Assembly (NCBI GenBank): GCA_051861205.1 | Contig: JBHYDC010000002.1 | Location: 186,001 to 250,000 of the forward strand | Reading direction: 5' to 3' | Origin: JBHYDC01 sp051861205 | Lineage (GTDB): Bacteria > Pseudomonadota > Alphaproteobacteria > Rhizobiales > Pleomorphomonadaceae | DNA length: 64,000 bases | Shown here: piece after piece, positions 42,225 to 50,467 of the stretch | Position numbering within the stretch: position 1 is the stretch's first letter | How the letters are laid out: every line of letters starts with the position of its first letter | The notes under the pieces: model-generated | The model's database searches: none | Seen by the model: the letters and a program-made list of their open reading frames with translations, nothing else | Told to the model about the DNA's origin: nothing | Program-made: the position numbers and the translations under genes

Positions 42225-42565
42225 GCCGCATCGAACGGGCTTTGGTCGGTCGTGGCGTCCACACCGGCATCTTCGAGCAGGGTGTTGAGGATTGGAAGCG
42301 CAAGGTGCGCTTGGAGCGGCACGCCGATGGGGATGGTCAAATCCCGCTGCGTCTCGAAAAATCGATCGAAGGTAACGGACGTTTGGACCGCGCCGGCCGT
42401 TATGATCGCGATGAGGTCGCGCGGGTCCGACGCGCTGCGCATCAAGATAAGGTCGGCTTCATCCAGGAACCCGGCACAGCCGCCCAGCCCTGAGGTTTGC
42501 AGGTCCACGTTTTGCACGGGGGTGCCCCGGAGCGCTGATGCGGTGGTATGGGCGGTTAGTGTCAT
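42149..42565 (-). CDS. Hypothetical protein
   Basis: A 138-residue frame that I do not recognise. It has a Ser/Thr-rich start (MTLTAHTTASALRG), a moderately hydrophobic middle (RDLIAIITAGAVQTSVTFDRFF and LTIPIGVPLQAHLALPILNTLL) and an Ala-rich end, without a signal peptide or clear membrane helix. The ATG follows a GAGAGG binding site at good distance, which supports translation. Its last 76 bases overlap the small HTH gene on the other strand, so one of the two may not be real. It faces an AT-rich gap upstream. Confidence 0.45.
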   Translation of the reverse strand: MTLTAHTTASALRGTPVQNVDLQTSGLGGCAGFLDEADLILMRSASDPRDLIAIITAGAVQTSVTFDRFFETQRDLTIPIGVPLQAHLALPILNTLLEDAGVDATTDQSPFDAAQAFGSLALVMSNLPAALAASNRAR

Positions 42566-42732
42566 AGGGCCTCTCGAAGTCGTTCATGTAACTATTTTAA
42601 CCATTATGGGCCTTGATGAGACCATGCGTGGGGTATGTGCACCCTCTGCAGGGTACGCCTCCAATTGTCGTATATCGAAAGGCTTAAGCTTGTCGTCTGT
42701 ACCGTCACGGATTGACACGGCCTTTCGGCGCC

Positions 42733-43641
42733 CTACCAGCCGACCGGGTGGGTGTTGACGTAGATCGCGTAAAGCGACGTCTGCGCCGTGATGTAGAGGC
42801 GGTTGCGCTTGGGCCCGCCGAAGCAGACATTCGACACGATTTCCGGGATGGGGATGCGGCCGATGAGCGTGCCGTCGGGCGCATAGGTGCAAATCGCGTC
42901 GAGGCTGGAGGTCCAGATATTGCCGGCCCGGTCGACGCGGAATCCATCGTAAAGGCCGGACGGCGAATGCGAAAAGATACGCCCGGTCCCGGCCGTGCGC
43001 CCGTTCGGCGCGATGGGATAGGCCCGGATCACCGGCGGGGTGCCTGGAACATGCGTTGCGCCGGTGTCGGCGATGTAGAGGATGCTCTCGTCGGGCGAGA
43101 AGGCGAGGCCGTTCGGGCGGGCCATGTCGGTCACGACCGCGGCGATTTCGCCCGTCATCGGGTCGAACCGGTAGACATGGCAGCCGCCGATCTCGCTGAT
43201 GGCGAAATGGCCCTCGTAGTGGCTGTCGATCCCGTAGGAGGGATCGGTGAACCAGATCGTGCCGTCGCTTTTCACCACGGCGTCATTGGGCGAATTGAGG
43301 CGCTTGCCGCCGATGCTGTCGACGAGCGTGATCCACCAGCCGTCATGTTCGAGGCGCGATACGCGACGTCCGCCGTGTTCGCAGGCGATGACGCGGCCTT
43401 GGTCGTCGAGGGTGTGGCCGTTGTGGTAGCCGCAGGGGCTTTCGAAGATGGAGACGGAGCCGTCGGTCTCGTCGAAGCGCATCAGGCGGTCGTTCGGGAT
43501 ATCCGACCACAGCACGGATTTGGCGGCGGGCACGTAGACGGGACCCTCGGCCCAGCGGCAGCCGGTGTGAAGCCGCTCCAGATTGGCGCTGCCGTGAATG
43601 AGCGAAACGAAGCGCGGATCGAGGATGTCATAGGTGGCCAA
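42733..43641 (-). CDS. SMP-30/gluconolactonase family protein
   Basis: A 302-residue six-bladed beta-propeller lactonase-like hydrolase. Conserved blocks are CRWAEGPVYVPAAKSVLWSDIPNDRLMRFD (Glu metal ligand), HNGHTLDDQGRVIACEHGGRRV, KRLNSPNDAVVKSDGTIWFTDPSYGI (Asn and Asp ligands) and ARPNGLAFSPDESILYIADTG. Such enzymes open sugar lactones, for example gluconolactone, with a bound divalent metal; there is no export signal. I place the start at a TTG (43639-43641) because GGAGGA lies six bases upstream; a frame open 61 codons further upstream looks non-coding. It is a single gene facing away from the hydrolase gene to its right. Confidence 0.88.
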   Translation of the reverse strand: MATYDILDPRFVSLIHGSANLERLHTGCRWAEGPVYVPAAKSVLWSDIPNDRLMRFDETDGSVSIFESPCGYHNGHTLDDQGRVIACEHGGRRVSRLEHDGWWITLVDSIGGKRLNSPNDAVVKSDGTIWFTDPSYGIDSHYEGHFAISEIGGCHVYRFDPMTGEIAAVVTDMARPNGLAFSPDESILYIADTGATHVPGTPPVIRAYPIAPNGRTAGTGRIFSHSPSGLYDGFRVDRAGNIWTSSLDAICTYAPDGTLIGRIPIPEIVSNVCFGGPKRNRLYITAQTSLYAIYVNTHPVGW

Positions 43642-43889
43642 GGTCGTTCCTCCGGTCTGGTCGGCCCGTTGTCCGGCCGTTACCGATGCAGATAACATCA
43701 GCCTCCATGCCGTTTTGGAAGGGGCCGCAGCGCGCTTGGCCCGCAAATCGGCGCGGCTGGGGCGATCTCGGTGGAGAATTTGCACGCAGGTGAGCCAAGC
43801 TGGTGGAAGGCTCGGCCTGAACATGCCTTTTTGCTGGCGCCTGCGTACCCCATATCATCGGCCTTGGTAGTTTTCATGAGGAGCCGGAT

Positions 43890-44948
43890 ATGCGACGTGG
43901 CGGGTTGTTTGGGGTTTTGACCCGTCCTTTGTCGGCTCTTCGCGATTGGGGCGGTGTGTTTTCCGCAAAGCCCGCCAATCCCTATTACCAAGGCCCCGTC
44001 AGCGATCATTTCGACGGATTGCGGTTCTTCATGCCGGGGCGCGAGGTGGACAAGACCTTACGGGACTTGCTCGCCTGGCGCTTCGGCAAGGGCAAGGTGG
44101 CCTGGCCCGATCTTGCGCCCGCCGGCGCGGACCGGCCGCCGGCGCGGGTTTCCGGCTTGCGCGTGGGGTTGATCGGGCACGCCTCGTTGCTGGTGCAGAC
44201 GGCGGGGGTTAATATTCTAGTCGATCCCGTCTATGCCGAGCGCACGAGCCCGTTCTCCTTCGTGGGGCCGCGGCGGGTGAACCGGCCGGGCATCGCGTTC
44301 GAGCATTTGCCGCCGATTGATCTCGTGCTGGTCACGCACAACCATTACGACCATCTCGACCTGCCGACGCTGGCGCGGATCCATGCGGTTTACGGCGCCC
44401 GCATCGTGACCGCGCTCGGCAACGACACGCTGATCCGGCAGGCGGTTCCGGGCGCGCGGGTGGACGCTTACGATTGGGGCGAGCGCATGGTTCTGTCGGA
44501 TGCGCTCTCGGCGACCTTGGAGCCGACCTACCACTGGTCGGCGCGCGGGCTGAACGACCGGCGGATGGCGCTGTGGACGGCCTTCGCGCTGCATGGTCCG
44601 GCCGGGCTCGTCTATCTCTGCGGCGATACGGCCTATCACGACGGAGCGGTATTTCGCGATTTTCGCGCGCGTCATGGAGCGCCGACGCTGGCGGTGCTGC
44701 CGATCGGGGCCTATGAGCCGCGCTGGTTCATGGTGACCCAGCACGCCAACCCGGACGAGGCCGTGCAGATCCTGGAAGATCTGGGTGCCGAACGGGCGAT
44801 CGGCTATCACTGGGGAACGTTTCAACTGACCGACGAGGGCATCGACACGCCGCCGCTGGCGCTGGCCGAAGCGCTGACGGCCCGCGGGATCGCCCATGAA
44901 CGGTTCAAACCGTTCCGGCCGGGGGATGTTTACGAGGCGGAAAGTTAG
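43890..44948 (+). CDS. MBL-fold metallo-hydrolase
   Basis: A 352-residue metallo-beta-lactamase-fold protein of the NAPE-PLD/UlaG-like group. The metal motif VTHNHYDHLDLPTL (HxHxDH) is at about residues 150-160, with LIGHASLLVQTAGVNILVDPVYAERTSP before it, YLCGDTAYHD and AIGYHWGTFQLTDE after it. The substrate may be a phosphodiester or lactone; it cannot be told from sequence. A GAGGAG site precedes the ATG. Its last four bases overlap the end of the convergent isomerase gene. Confidence 0.88.
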   Translation: MRRGGLFGVLTRPLSALRDWGGVFSAKPANPYYQGPVSDHFDGLRFFMPGREVDKTLRDLLAWRFGKGKVAWPDLAPAGADRPPARVSGLRVGLIGHASLLVQTAGVNILVDPVYAERTSPFSFVGPRRVNRPGIAFEHLPPIDLVLVTHNHYDHLDLPTLARIHAVYGARIVTALGNDTLIRQAVPGARVDAYDWGERMVLSDALSATLEPTYHWSARGLNDRRMALWTAFALHGPAGLVYLCGDTAYHDGAVFRDFRARHGAPTLAVLPIGAYEPRWFMVTQHANPDEAVQILEDLGAERAIGYHWGTFQLTDEGIDTPPLALAEALTARGIAHERFKPFRPGDVYEAES

Positions 44949-45985
44949 AGCACGGGCTGAAAGCCGGTGATCGGCGCCTTTGCAAGGGCGGCGAGGTTGG
45001 CGCTGCCGGTGCAGAAGCAGGCGATGGCAAGCTCGTCGATCAGGCGTTGGAAATGGTCGGCGAGGGCGTCGGGGCCGGCGAGCGCGGCCGGGAGTACGGC
45101 GGCGGCAAAGCCTGCAAGGTCGGCCCCGAGCCGGATCGCTTTGGCCGCATCGAGCCCGGAGCGCAGGCCGCCGGACGCGATGACGGTGGCCTCGGGACAC
45201 GTAGCGCGCACGGCGACGAGCGCGTCGGCGGTGGGGATGCCCCAGTCGCGGAACGTCTCGGCGGTGGCCCGCGCGCGGGGGTTCGGGGCCCGCTCCGCCT
45301 CGACGGCGGCCCAACTGGTGCCGCCGGCTCCCGCGACGTCGAGGATGCGGACCCCGGCGTCCCAAAGCCGCCGGGCAACCGCCGCCGACAGCCCGAAGCC
45401 GACCTCCTTGACGACGATCGGGCCGATGCCGGATGCGGCCAGCCGCTCGATCGCGCCGAGAATGCCGCGCCAGTCGCGGTCGCCTTCGGCTTGCAGCGCT
45501 TCCTGAAGGGGGTTGAGGTGGATGATCAGCGCGTCGGCTTCGATCATATCAAGGGCGCGGCGGGCAAGGTCGAGCGCGGCGCCGGTGGTGATCTGAGCCG
45601 CGCCGAGATTGGCGAGGATGGGCACCGGCCCGGCCCGACGCCGCAGTTCGGGGCTGAAACCGTCGATCGCGCCCGCTTCCAGCGCCACGCGCTGCGACCC
45701 GACGCCGAAGGCGATGCCGAGCCGCCCGGCGGCTTCCGCGATCGCCGCGTTGATGCGCCCGGCGGCGGCCGGTCCCCCGGTCATGGAACTGACGAGCAGC
45801 GGTGCCTTCAAGCGGCGGCCGAGAAAGCTTGTGCTGAGATCGACGGCGCCGAGGTCAAGCTCCGGGAGCGCGTCGTGAACGAAGCGCAGGCGCTCGAACC
45901 CGGTCGTCACGTCTCGCGCGGAAACGTCTTCGTTCAAGACGGCTTCGAGATGCTCGACCTTGCGGTGGCGGAGCGGGTCCTTCAT
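44945..45985 (-). CDS. fni: Isopentenyl-diphosphate delta-isomerase, type 2
   Basis: A 346-residue FMN- and NADPH-dependent isomerase interconverting isopentenyl and dimethylallyl diphosphate. Marks are RKVEHLEAVL, LLVSSMTGGPAAAGRINAAIAEAAGRLGIAFGVGSQR, ILANLGAAQ, the Mg-binding LNPLQEALQAEGDRDW and the FMN-phosphate GGLRSGLDAAKAI. It supports synthesis of the geranylgeranyl chain used for bacteriochlorophyll (by BchP) and of carotenoids, which explains its place next to the photosynthesis genes. The length is normal. It ends four bases inside the convergent hydrolase gene. Confidence 0.95.
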   Translation of the reverse strand: MKDPLRHRKVEHLEAVLNEDVSARDVTTGFERLRFVHDALPELDLGAVDLSTSFLGRRLKAPLLVSSMTGGPAAAGRINAAIAEAAGRLGIAFGVGSQRVALEAGAIDGFSPELRRRAGPVPILANLGAAQITTGAALDLARRALDMIEADALIIHLNPLQEALQAEGDRDWRGILGAIERLAASGIGPIVVKEVGFGLSAAVARRLWDAGVRILDVAGAGGTSWAAVEAERAPNPRARATAETFRDWGIPTADALVAVRATCPEATVIASGGLRSGLDAAKAIRLGADLAGFAAAVLPAALAGPDALADHFQRLIDELAIACFCTGSANLAALAKAPITGFQPVL

Positions 45986-46112
45986 GCGAGCCGTCCTGGC
46001 TGACGCGCTATGATCGCAGCCGGCTATGCCGGATGCGCGCCTAACGCCCTTCGTGCCGAGCCGATCCGCCGGTGACCGCGATGGGCGGCCCCGGCCGGTC
46101 TGAAGCGCCCGA

Positions 46113-46493
46113 TTAGGGGAACGTCTGAAGGTAGGCGATCACGTTGGCGATGTCTTCCGGCTTCTTCAGCCCGGCGAAGGCCATCTTCGTTCCCGGCGCG
46201 AAGGCCTTGGGGTTGGTGAGCCATGCCGTCAGGTTTGCCTCGTCCCATACCTTGCCCTGTTCCCCAAGTTCCACGAGGACCTTGGAGAACTTATAGTCTT
46301 CCGGGTGCTTGCCAATGACCGAGCCGATGACGCCGTTAAGCGCGGGACCGACCTTGTTTTTCGCGCCTTCGCCGACCGCATGACACGCCATGCATTTCTT
46401 GAACACGACTTCGCCGGCTTTCGCATCCCCGGCAGCTTGGCTCGGAACGGTGGCGAGAAGGGCGATGGCAAGCGCAAACAGGGGAGTCTTCAT
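46113..46493 (-). CDS. cycA: Cytochrome c2 family protein
   Basis: A 126-residue periplasmic c-type cytochrome. A signal peptide of about 20 residues ends at QAAGD; the haem site is CMACH and the methionine ligand lies in GTKMAFAG. The size and the KAGEVVFKKCMACHAVGEG start are typical of class I cytochrome c2, which carries electrons from the bc1 complex to the photosynthetic reaction centre and to oxidases. I chose the second of two nearby ATGs because the GGAG site (46500-46503) is six bases from it and directly abuts the first. It is separated by 127 bases from the isomerase gene. Confidence 0.93.
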   Translation of the reverse strand: MKTPLFALAIALLATVPSQAAGDAKAGEVVFKKCMACHAVGEGAKNKVGPALNGVIGSVIGKHPEDYKFSKVLVELGEQGKVWDEANLTAWLTNPKAFAPGTKMAFAGLKKPEDIANVIAYLQTFP

Positions 46494-46603
46494 GGTCATC
46501 TCCGCAGGGAACGTCCATGACCGTACGTTGAGCCTTCCTCGCTCGTCAAGTAAGCTGCAACTGATCCATATCTAGGCAATCCTAACGACTAGGCCTCAAT
46601 TCA

Positions 46604-46879
46604 ATGGAAAACCTATTCGCGTCCGGCCGGGTGGTCGATATCGCCCTGGCGGTGATGGCGCTTGAGCTTGCCGTGATCGCCGTCTACCGGCGCAAAACCG
46701 GCAAAGGACCGCGCATCGTCGGGCTCCTCGCCAATTTCGCGGCGGGGGCCGGGCTGCTTCTGGCGCTGAGGGCTTCGTTGACGGGAACCGGTTGGAGCGT
46801 CGTCGCCGTGCCGCTGGCCATCGCGCTCGGAGCGCATTTGCTCGACCTGCGGAGCCGCTGGCCGCGCGCGGAAAAGTAA
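46604..46879 (+). CDS. Small membrane protein of unknown function
   Basis: A 91-residue protein with three hydrophobic stretches (about 10-27, 38-56 and 66-80) and a basic, positively charged C-terminus (LRSRWPRAEK). Good codon usage and its position, divergent from cytochrome c2 and convergent with bchP, support a real gene. I do not recognise a family. In this context it could be linked to membrane or pigment-complex assembly, but there is no direct evidence. The start ATG at 46604 lacks a strong binding site. Confidence 0.65.
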   Translation: MENLFASGRVVDIALAVMALELAVIAVYRRKTGKGPRIVGLLANFAAGAGLLLALRASLTGTGWSVVAVPLAIALGAHLLDLRSRWPRAEK

Positions 46880-46883
46880 CGGC

Positions 46884-46916
46884 GCGGCTTCCACTTGACG
46901 GGCAACCGCTCTACAC
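46884..46916. repeat. Dispersed AGAGCG-type repeat, copy 5 (short)
   Basis: GGCTTCCACTTGACGGGCAACCGCTCTA matches the right half of the AGAGCG repeat family. It lies between the small membrane protein gene and bchP, and its CTA is the TAG stop codon of bchP read leftward. Confidence 0.45.
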
Positions 46917-48140
46917 GCCGGTCTTCTCCTGCGATCCCGAGGCGCGCCGCCCCCAAGGCGAGATGACGCCGAAGAGGTGGGCGAAATCTTTCAGCATGAT
47001 CTTGAGATGGGCGAGCGGTTCGGGACGGCCCATTTCCTTGTTGAGATAGGACGTCCACGTCAGGCGTTGCACGTCCGGATCGCGGCAGATGCTGACGAAG
47101 CGTTCGCGGCGGCTGTCGCTGGCATACCAGACCTTCTGCATGATCCTGAGGATGAAGAATACGGTGCCGTGGGCGCGCATGAAGCGCTTGCGGGCAACGG
47201 CCAGCGCGCGCGAATCGCCGCTCAAAAGGGCCTGATCCACGGCGGTCGCGACGAAGCGGGCGCTTGCCATGGCGTAATAGATGCCCTCGCCGGAAGCCGG
47301 CGCGACAAGCCCGGCGGCATCGCCGACCACGATCACGTCGCGGCCGTTGTCCCAGCGCTTCATCGGTTTGAGAGGCAGCGGCGCGCCCTCGCGGCGAAGG
47401 GTTTTCGCCCGGTCGAGGCCGGTTCGGGCGCGCAGATCCGACACGGCCTCCTTCAGCCCGAAGCCTTTGTGCGCCGTGCCGGTGCCGATGCTGGCGGTGT
47501 TGCCGTGCGGGAAAACCCAGGCGTAGAAGTCGGGCGAGACGCGGCTGTCGTAGTAGATGTCGCAGCGCGCCTGATCGAGCGGCGTTTCCGGGCCAAGCTC
47601 CACGATCTCATGGTAGGCGAAGACGAAGGGTGGGCGTTTGACGTCCGGCAGGGCGGCACGCGCCACGGCCGAATTGGCGCCGTCCGCCCCCACGACGTGA
47701 CGGGCACGCACGGCGACGCGCTCGGCATAGGCGCCGGGCTCGCGGTAGATGACGAGGGCGGTGCCGTCGCTGTCGCGTTCGAGCGCTTCGAAGGTGCCGG
47801 AGCGCCGCTCGGCGCCAAGATCGGCGGCCCGCACGCGGAGCCATTCATCGAACACCTCGCGGTCGACCATGCCGACGAAGTCATTGTCGATCGCCATGTC
47901 GACATAGCGCTCGGACGGGGCGACGATGCGCGCGCCGCGGGCCTTGGCGACCAGAAGCTCGTCGGGAATGGCGAAATCACGGATCAGACGGGGCGGAATG
48001 GCACCGCCGCAGGGCTTGATACGGCCTGCCCGGTCGAGAAGCAGGACGGAGCGGCCGAGGGTGGCCAAATCGGCCGCGACAGTGGTGCCCGCAGGCCCTC
48101 CACCGACCACGACGGCGTCATAGGTATGCTGCATCGTCAT
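46911..48140 (-). CDS. bchP: Geranylgeranyl diphosphate/bacteriochlorophyll reductase
   Basis: A 409-residue FAD-dependent reductase that saturates the geranylgeranyl tail to phytyl, using NADPH. The FAD-binding start TYDAVVVGGGPAGTTVAADLA is near residue 5, followed by CGGAIPPRLIRDF, VGMVDREVFDEWLR and the second FAD motif VIVGDAAGLVAPASGEGIYYAMASARF. The size and motifs match BchP/ChlP. GGAGG lies eight bases before the ATG; an open frame further upstream overlaps the neighbouring gene and is spurious. It is the last gene of the leftward bchG-carrier-bchP unit. Confidence 0.95.
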   Translation of the reverse strand: MTMQHTYDAVVVGGGPAGTTVAADLATLGRSVLLLDRAGRIKPCGGAIPPRLIRDFAIPDELLVAKARGARIVAPSERYVDMAIDNDFVGMVDREVFDEWLRVRAADLGAERRSGTFEALERDSDGTALVIYREPGAYAERVAVRARHVVGADGANSAVARAALPDVKRPPFVFAYHEIVELGPETPLDQARCDIYYDSRVSPDFYAWVFPHGNTASIGTGTAHKGFGLKEAVSDLRARTGLDRAKTLRREGAPLPLKPMKRWDNGRDVIVVGDAAGLVAPASGEGIYYAMASARFVATAVDQALLSGDSRALAVARKRFMRAHGTVFFILRIMQKVWYASDSRRERFVSICRDPDVQRLTWTSYLNKEMGRPEPLAHLKIMLKDFAHLFGVISPWGRRASGSQEKTGV

Positions 48141-48174
48141 GACCAAGGCCTCCCTGTTCCGCGCTGCGTTGTTG

Positions 48175-49518
48175 CTAGGAGCCGAGCGGCTCCTGCCCCC
48201 GTTTGCGGGGGCCTGATGAACCGATAATGCGGCGTCCGAGACCGGGGCTCGCCACCGTGGCGGCCATGGCGGCGGCCAACAGGAAGAGAATGCCCTCGGC
48301 CGCGAACACGATCTGGTAGGCGGTGCCGGTCCATCCGGTGAGGAGGCGCACGCTGTCCACCGCCACGGTGCCGGCAAGGCCGCCGGACCCGAAGGCAACC
48401 GCTTGCGCCGCGCCCCAGACACCCATCCGCGTGCCCCGGCTGCCGATCGGGCCGGAGGCCGCAAGGCCCATCATCGCGCCGATCGCCGAGACCGCGAAAA
48501 CGCCGTTGGAGAAGCCGAGACCGAAGACGAGTATATCGATCCGGCCGGCAAAGAGGGCGGACCCGGCGCCGGCGATCATGGAAAGCGCCAGCGCGGAGCC
48601 GAGGCAGCCCGTCACCATCCAGCCGCGCAAGACGGCCGTGTTCCCACCCTGGCGGTGACCGGCAAGGCCGACCAGCACCATGCCTATGAGAACCCCGCCG
48701 TTCTGAAGACCGCCGAGCTTGGTGGTCTCGCCCGGCGTCATGCCGAAGACGAGGCCGGCATAGGGCTCAAGGATCAGGTCCTGCGCGCTGTAGGCGAGCA
48801 TGGAAACGAAGATGAAGATGGTGAAGCGGCGGGCATCGCGGTCGCCCCAGACCTCGGCGAGCGTGGCAGCGAAACTGCGGTGCGTGCGGGTGGGAGCGGC
48901 ACCGGGTGCGCGCTGCGCCCGGCCTTCGAGCCCCCGGATCGCCGCCACGGATAGCGCGAATGCGAGCGCGCTGACGACGGCTGAAACGGCGATCAGGCGG
49001 GCTGGTGAATAGGGGTCGATCATGTGGCCGACGCCGCCCGCCGTGACGATGAAGCCGGCGATCATCATCACCCAGACGATGGTCGCGGCCGGCGCGCGGC
49101 GACGGTCGTCGACATTTTGAGCCAGCAAGACAAGAACCGAGGTTCCGGCAGCCCCGGTGCCGATGCCGATGAGGGCGAAGGCAAAGACCCCGAGCGCGAG
49201 GCCAAGCTGGAATTGCGTCGTCATCAGCGCGGTCGAGCAGGCCGCGAGCAGTCCACCGAGCGCGAGAATGGCCATGCCGCCGATGATCCAGGGTGTGCGG
49301 CGGCCGCCCCGGTCCGAGCCATAGCCCCAGCGCGGACGCAGAAGCTGCACCGCATGATGAAGCGCGACCAGGAGGCCGGGCACGATGGCCGGAAGCGCAA
49401 GCTCGACCACCATCACGCGGTTGAGCGTGGATGTGGTGAGCACGACGATCGCGCCGAGCGCCGTCTGCACAAGGCCGAGTCGGATGATCTGGAGCCAGCC
49501 GAAGGGGGCGGTGGTCAT
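48175..49518 (-). CDS. PucC-family carrier between bchG and bchP
   Basis: A 447-residue major-facilitator-type protein of the PucC/LhaA family with twelve hydrophobic helices. It begins MTTAPFGWLQIIRLGLVQTALGAIVVLTTSTLNRVMVVELALPAIVPG, the characteristic PucC opening, and has LILEPYAGLVFGMTPGETTKL. In Rhodobacter the homologue at the same place is the 'bacteriochlorophyll synthase 44.5 kDa chain' (orf428, bch2), proposed to help deliver bacteriochlorophyll. It follows bchG by 17 bases and precedes bchP by 34 bases. Translation of the upstream open frame before MTTAP is not credible. Confidence 0.93.
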   Translation of the reverse strand: MTTAPFGWLQIIRLGLVQTALGAIVVLTTSTLNRVMVVELALPAIVPGLLVALHHAVQLLRPRWGYGSDRGGRRTPWIIGGMAILALGGLLAACSTALMTTQFQLGLALGVFAFALIGIGTGAAGTSVLVLLAQNVDDRRRAPAATIVWVMMIAGFIVTAGGVGHMIDPYSPARLIAVSAVVSALAFALSVAAIRGLEGRAQRAPGAAPTRTHRSFAATLAEVWGDRDARRFTIFIFVSMLAYSAQDLILEPYAGLVFGMTPGETTKLGGLQNGGVLIGMVLVGLAGHRQGGNTAVLRGWMVTGCLGSALALSMIAGAGSALFAGRIDILVFGLGFSNGVFAVSAIGAMMGLAASGPIGSRGTRMGVWGAAQAVAFGSGGLAGTVAVDSVRLLTGWTGTAYQIVFAAEGILFLLAAAMAATVASPGLGRRIIGSSGPRKRGQEPLGS

Positions 49519-49535
49519 GGCGGCCGGGGCTCCGA

Positions 49536-50420
49536 TCACATCGGGAGGGGGGTGATGCCGCGTACGGCGAAGGCCGCGGCGAGCATGCCGAAAACATAGA
49601 GCGTGGTGCCGGTGGCGTTGTACCAGGGCGCTCGCTCGCGGGGCTTTTCGAGAAGGCGCGCCATCAAGAAGAGCTGCGCCGCGATGAAGGCCGCGACGAG
49701 GGCGGCGTGGATCGGCCGGTCCCACAAGATCAAGAGCGCCACCACCGCCATCTGCGGGATCGCCATGACGGCGCAGGCGAGGCGCGCGGCGCGCGGAATG
49801 CCGAGCTGCACGGGAAGCGAGCGCACGCCCATCTTGATGTCGCCCTCCACCGACTTGAAGTCGTTGAGGGTCATGATGCCGTGGGCGCCGATGCTGTAGA
49901 GCACGGCAAGCGTGATGATGCGCCAATCCGGCAGGACGGCGGAAAAGAGCGCCGCGCCGCAGAACCACGGCAGGCCCTCATAGGCAAAACCGACAGCCGC
50001 ATTGCCCCACCAGCCGTTCAGCTTCAGCCGCAGCGGCGGCGCGCTGTAAGCCCAGGCGAGCGCAAGGCCGATGACGGTGGCGGCGAGCACGAAGCGGCCG
50101 AGCGTTGCCGACAAGAGCAGCGACAGGACGGTCCAGATCAGCGCGATGTAGAGCCCCCAGCGGCCGGGAATGCGGCCGGACGGGATCGGGCGGTTCGGCT
50201 CGTTGATGGCATCGACGTGCCGGTCGTACCAGTCATTCGCGGCTTGGCTTGTGGCGCAGACGAGCGGCCCCACCAGCACGATGCCGCCGATGATCGCCGG
50301 CCAATCCGCCGTGATGGATCCGCTGGACGAAGCAACCCCGCAGCCGAAAGCCCACATGGGTGCGAACCAAGTGATGGGCTTGAGCAGTTCCAGCGTGGCG
50401 CGAGGCGAAGGCAGCGTCAT
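49536..50420 (-). CDS. bchG: Bacteriochlorophyll synthase
   Basis: A 294-residue UbiA-type prenyltransferase that esterifies bacteriochlorophyllide a with geranylgeranyl or phytyl diphosphate in the membrane. The first Asp-rich motif NDWYDRHVDAINEPNRPIPSG is near residue 70, a second one NDFKSVEGDIKMG near 190, and about eight helices are visible. Length and motifs are canonical. The ATG (50420) follows a stretch with a weak binding site; a PpsR-type box lies about 30 bases upstream, so its promoter is likely repressed by PpsR under oxygen. Confidence 0.95.
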   Translation of the reverse strand: MTLPSPRATLELLKPITWFAPMWAFGCGVASSSGSITADWPAIIGGIVLVGPLVCATSQAANDWYDRHVDAINEPNRPIPSGRIPGRWGLYIALIWTVLSLLLSATLGRFVLAATVIGLALAWAYSAPPLRLKLNGWWGNAAVGFAYEGLPWFCGAALFSAVLPDWRIITLAVLYSIGAHGIMTLNDFKSVEGDIKMGVRSLPVQLGIPRAARLACAVMAIPQMAVVALLILWDRPIHAALVAAFIAAQLFLMARLLEKPRERAPWYNATGTTLYVFGMLAAAFAVRGITPLPM

Positions 50421-50449
50421 AGGCGGACGATATGCTTGACAGAAATTGA

Positions 50450-50467
50450 CGTCAAGCACGCCTGACA
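50450..50467 (-). promoter_or_regulatory. PpsR-type box upstream of bchG
   Basis: Read leftward this is TGTCAGGCGTGCTTGACG, that is TGT-N12-ACG. It shares AAAACTGTCA at its upstream edge and GCTTGACGTC at its downstream edge with the box upstream of bchF at 53332-53349. It ends 30 bases before the bchG start codon. The classical PpsR/CrtJ site is TGT-N12-ACA. Confidence 0.7.
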
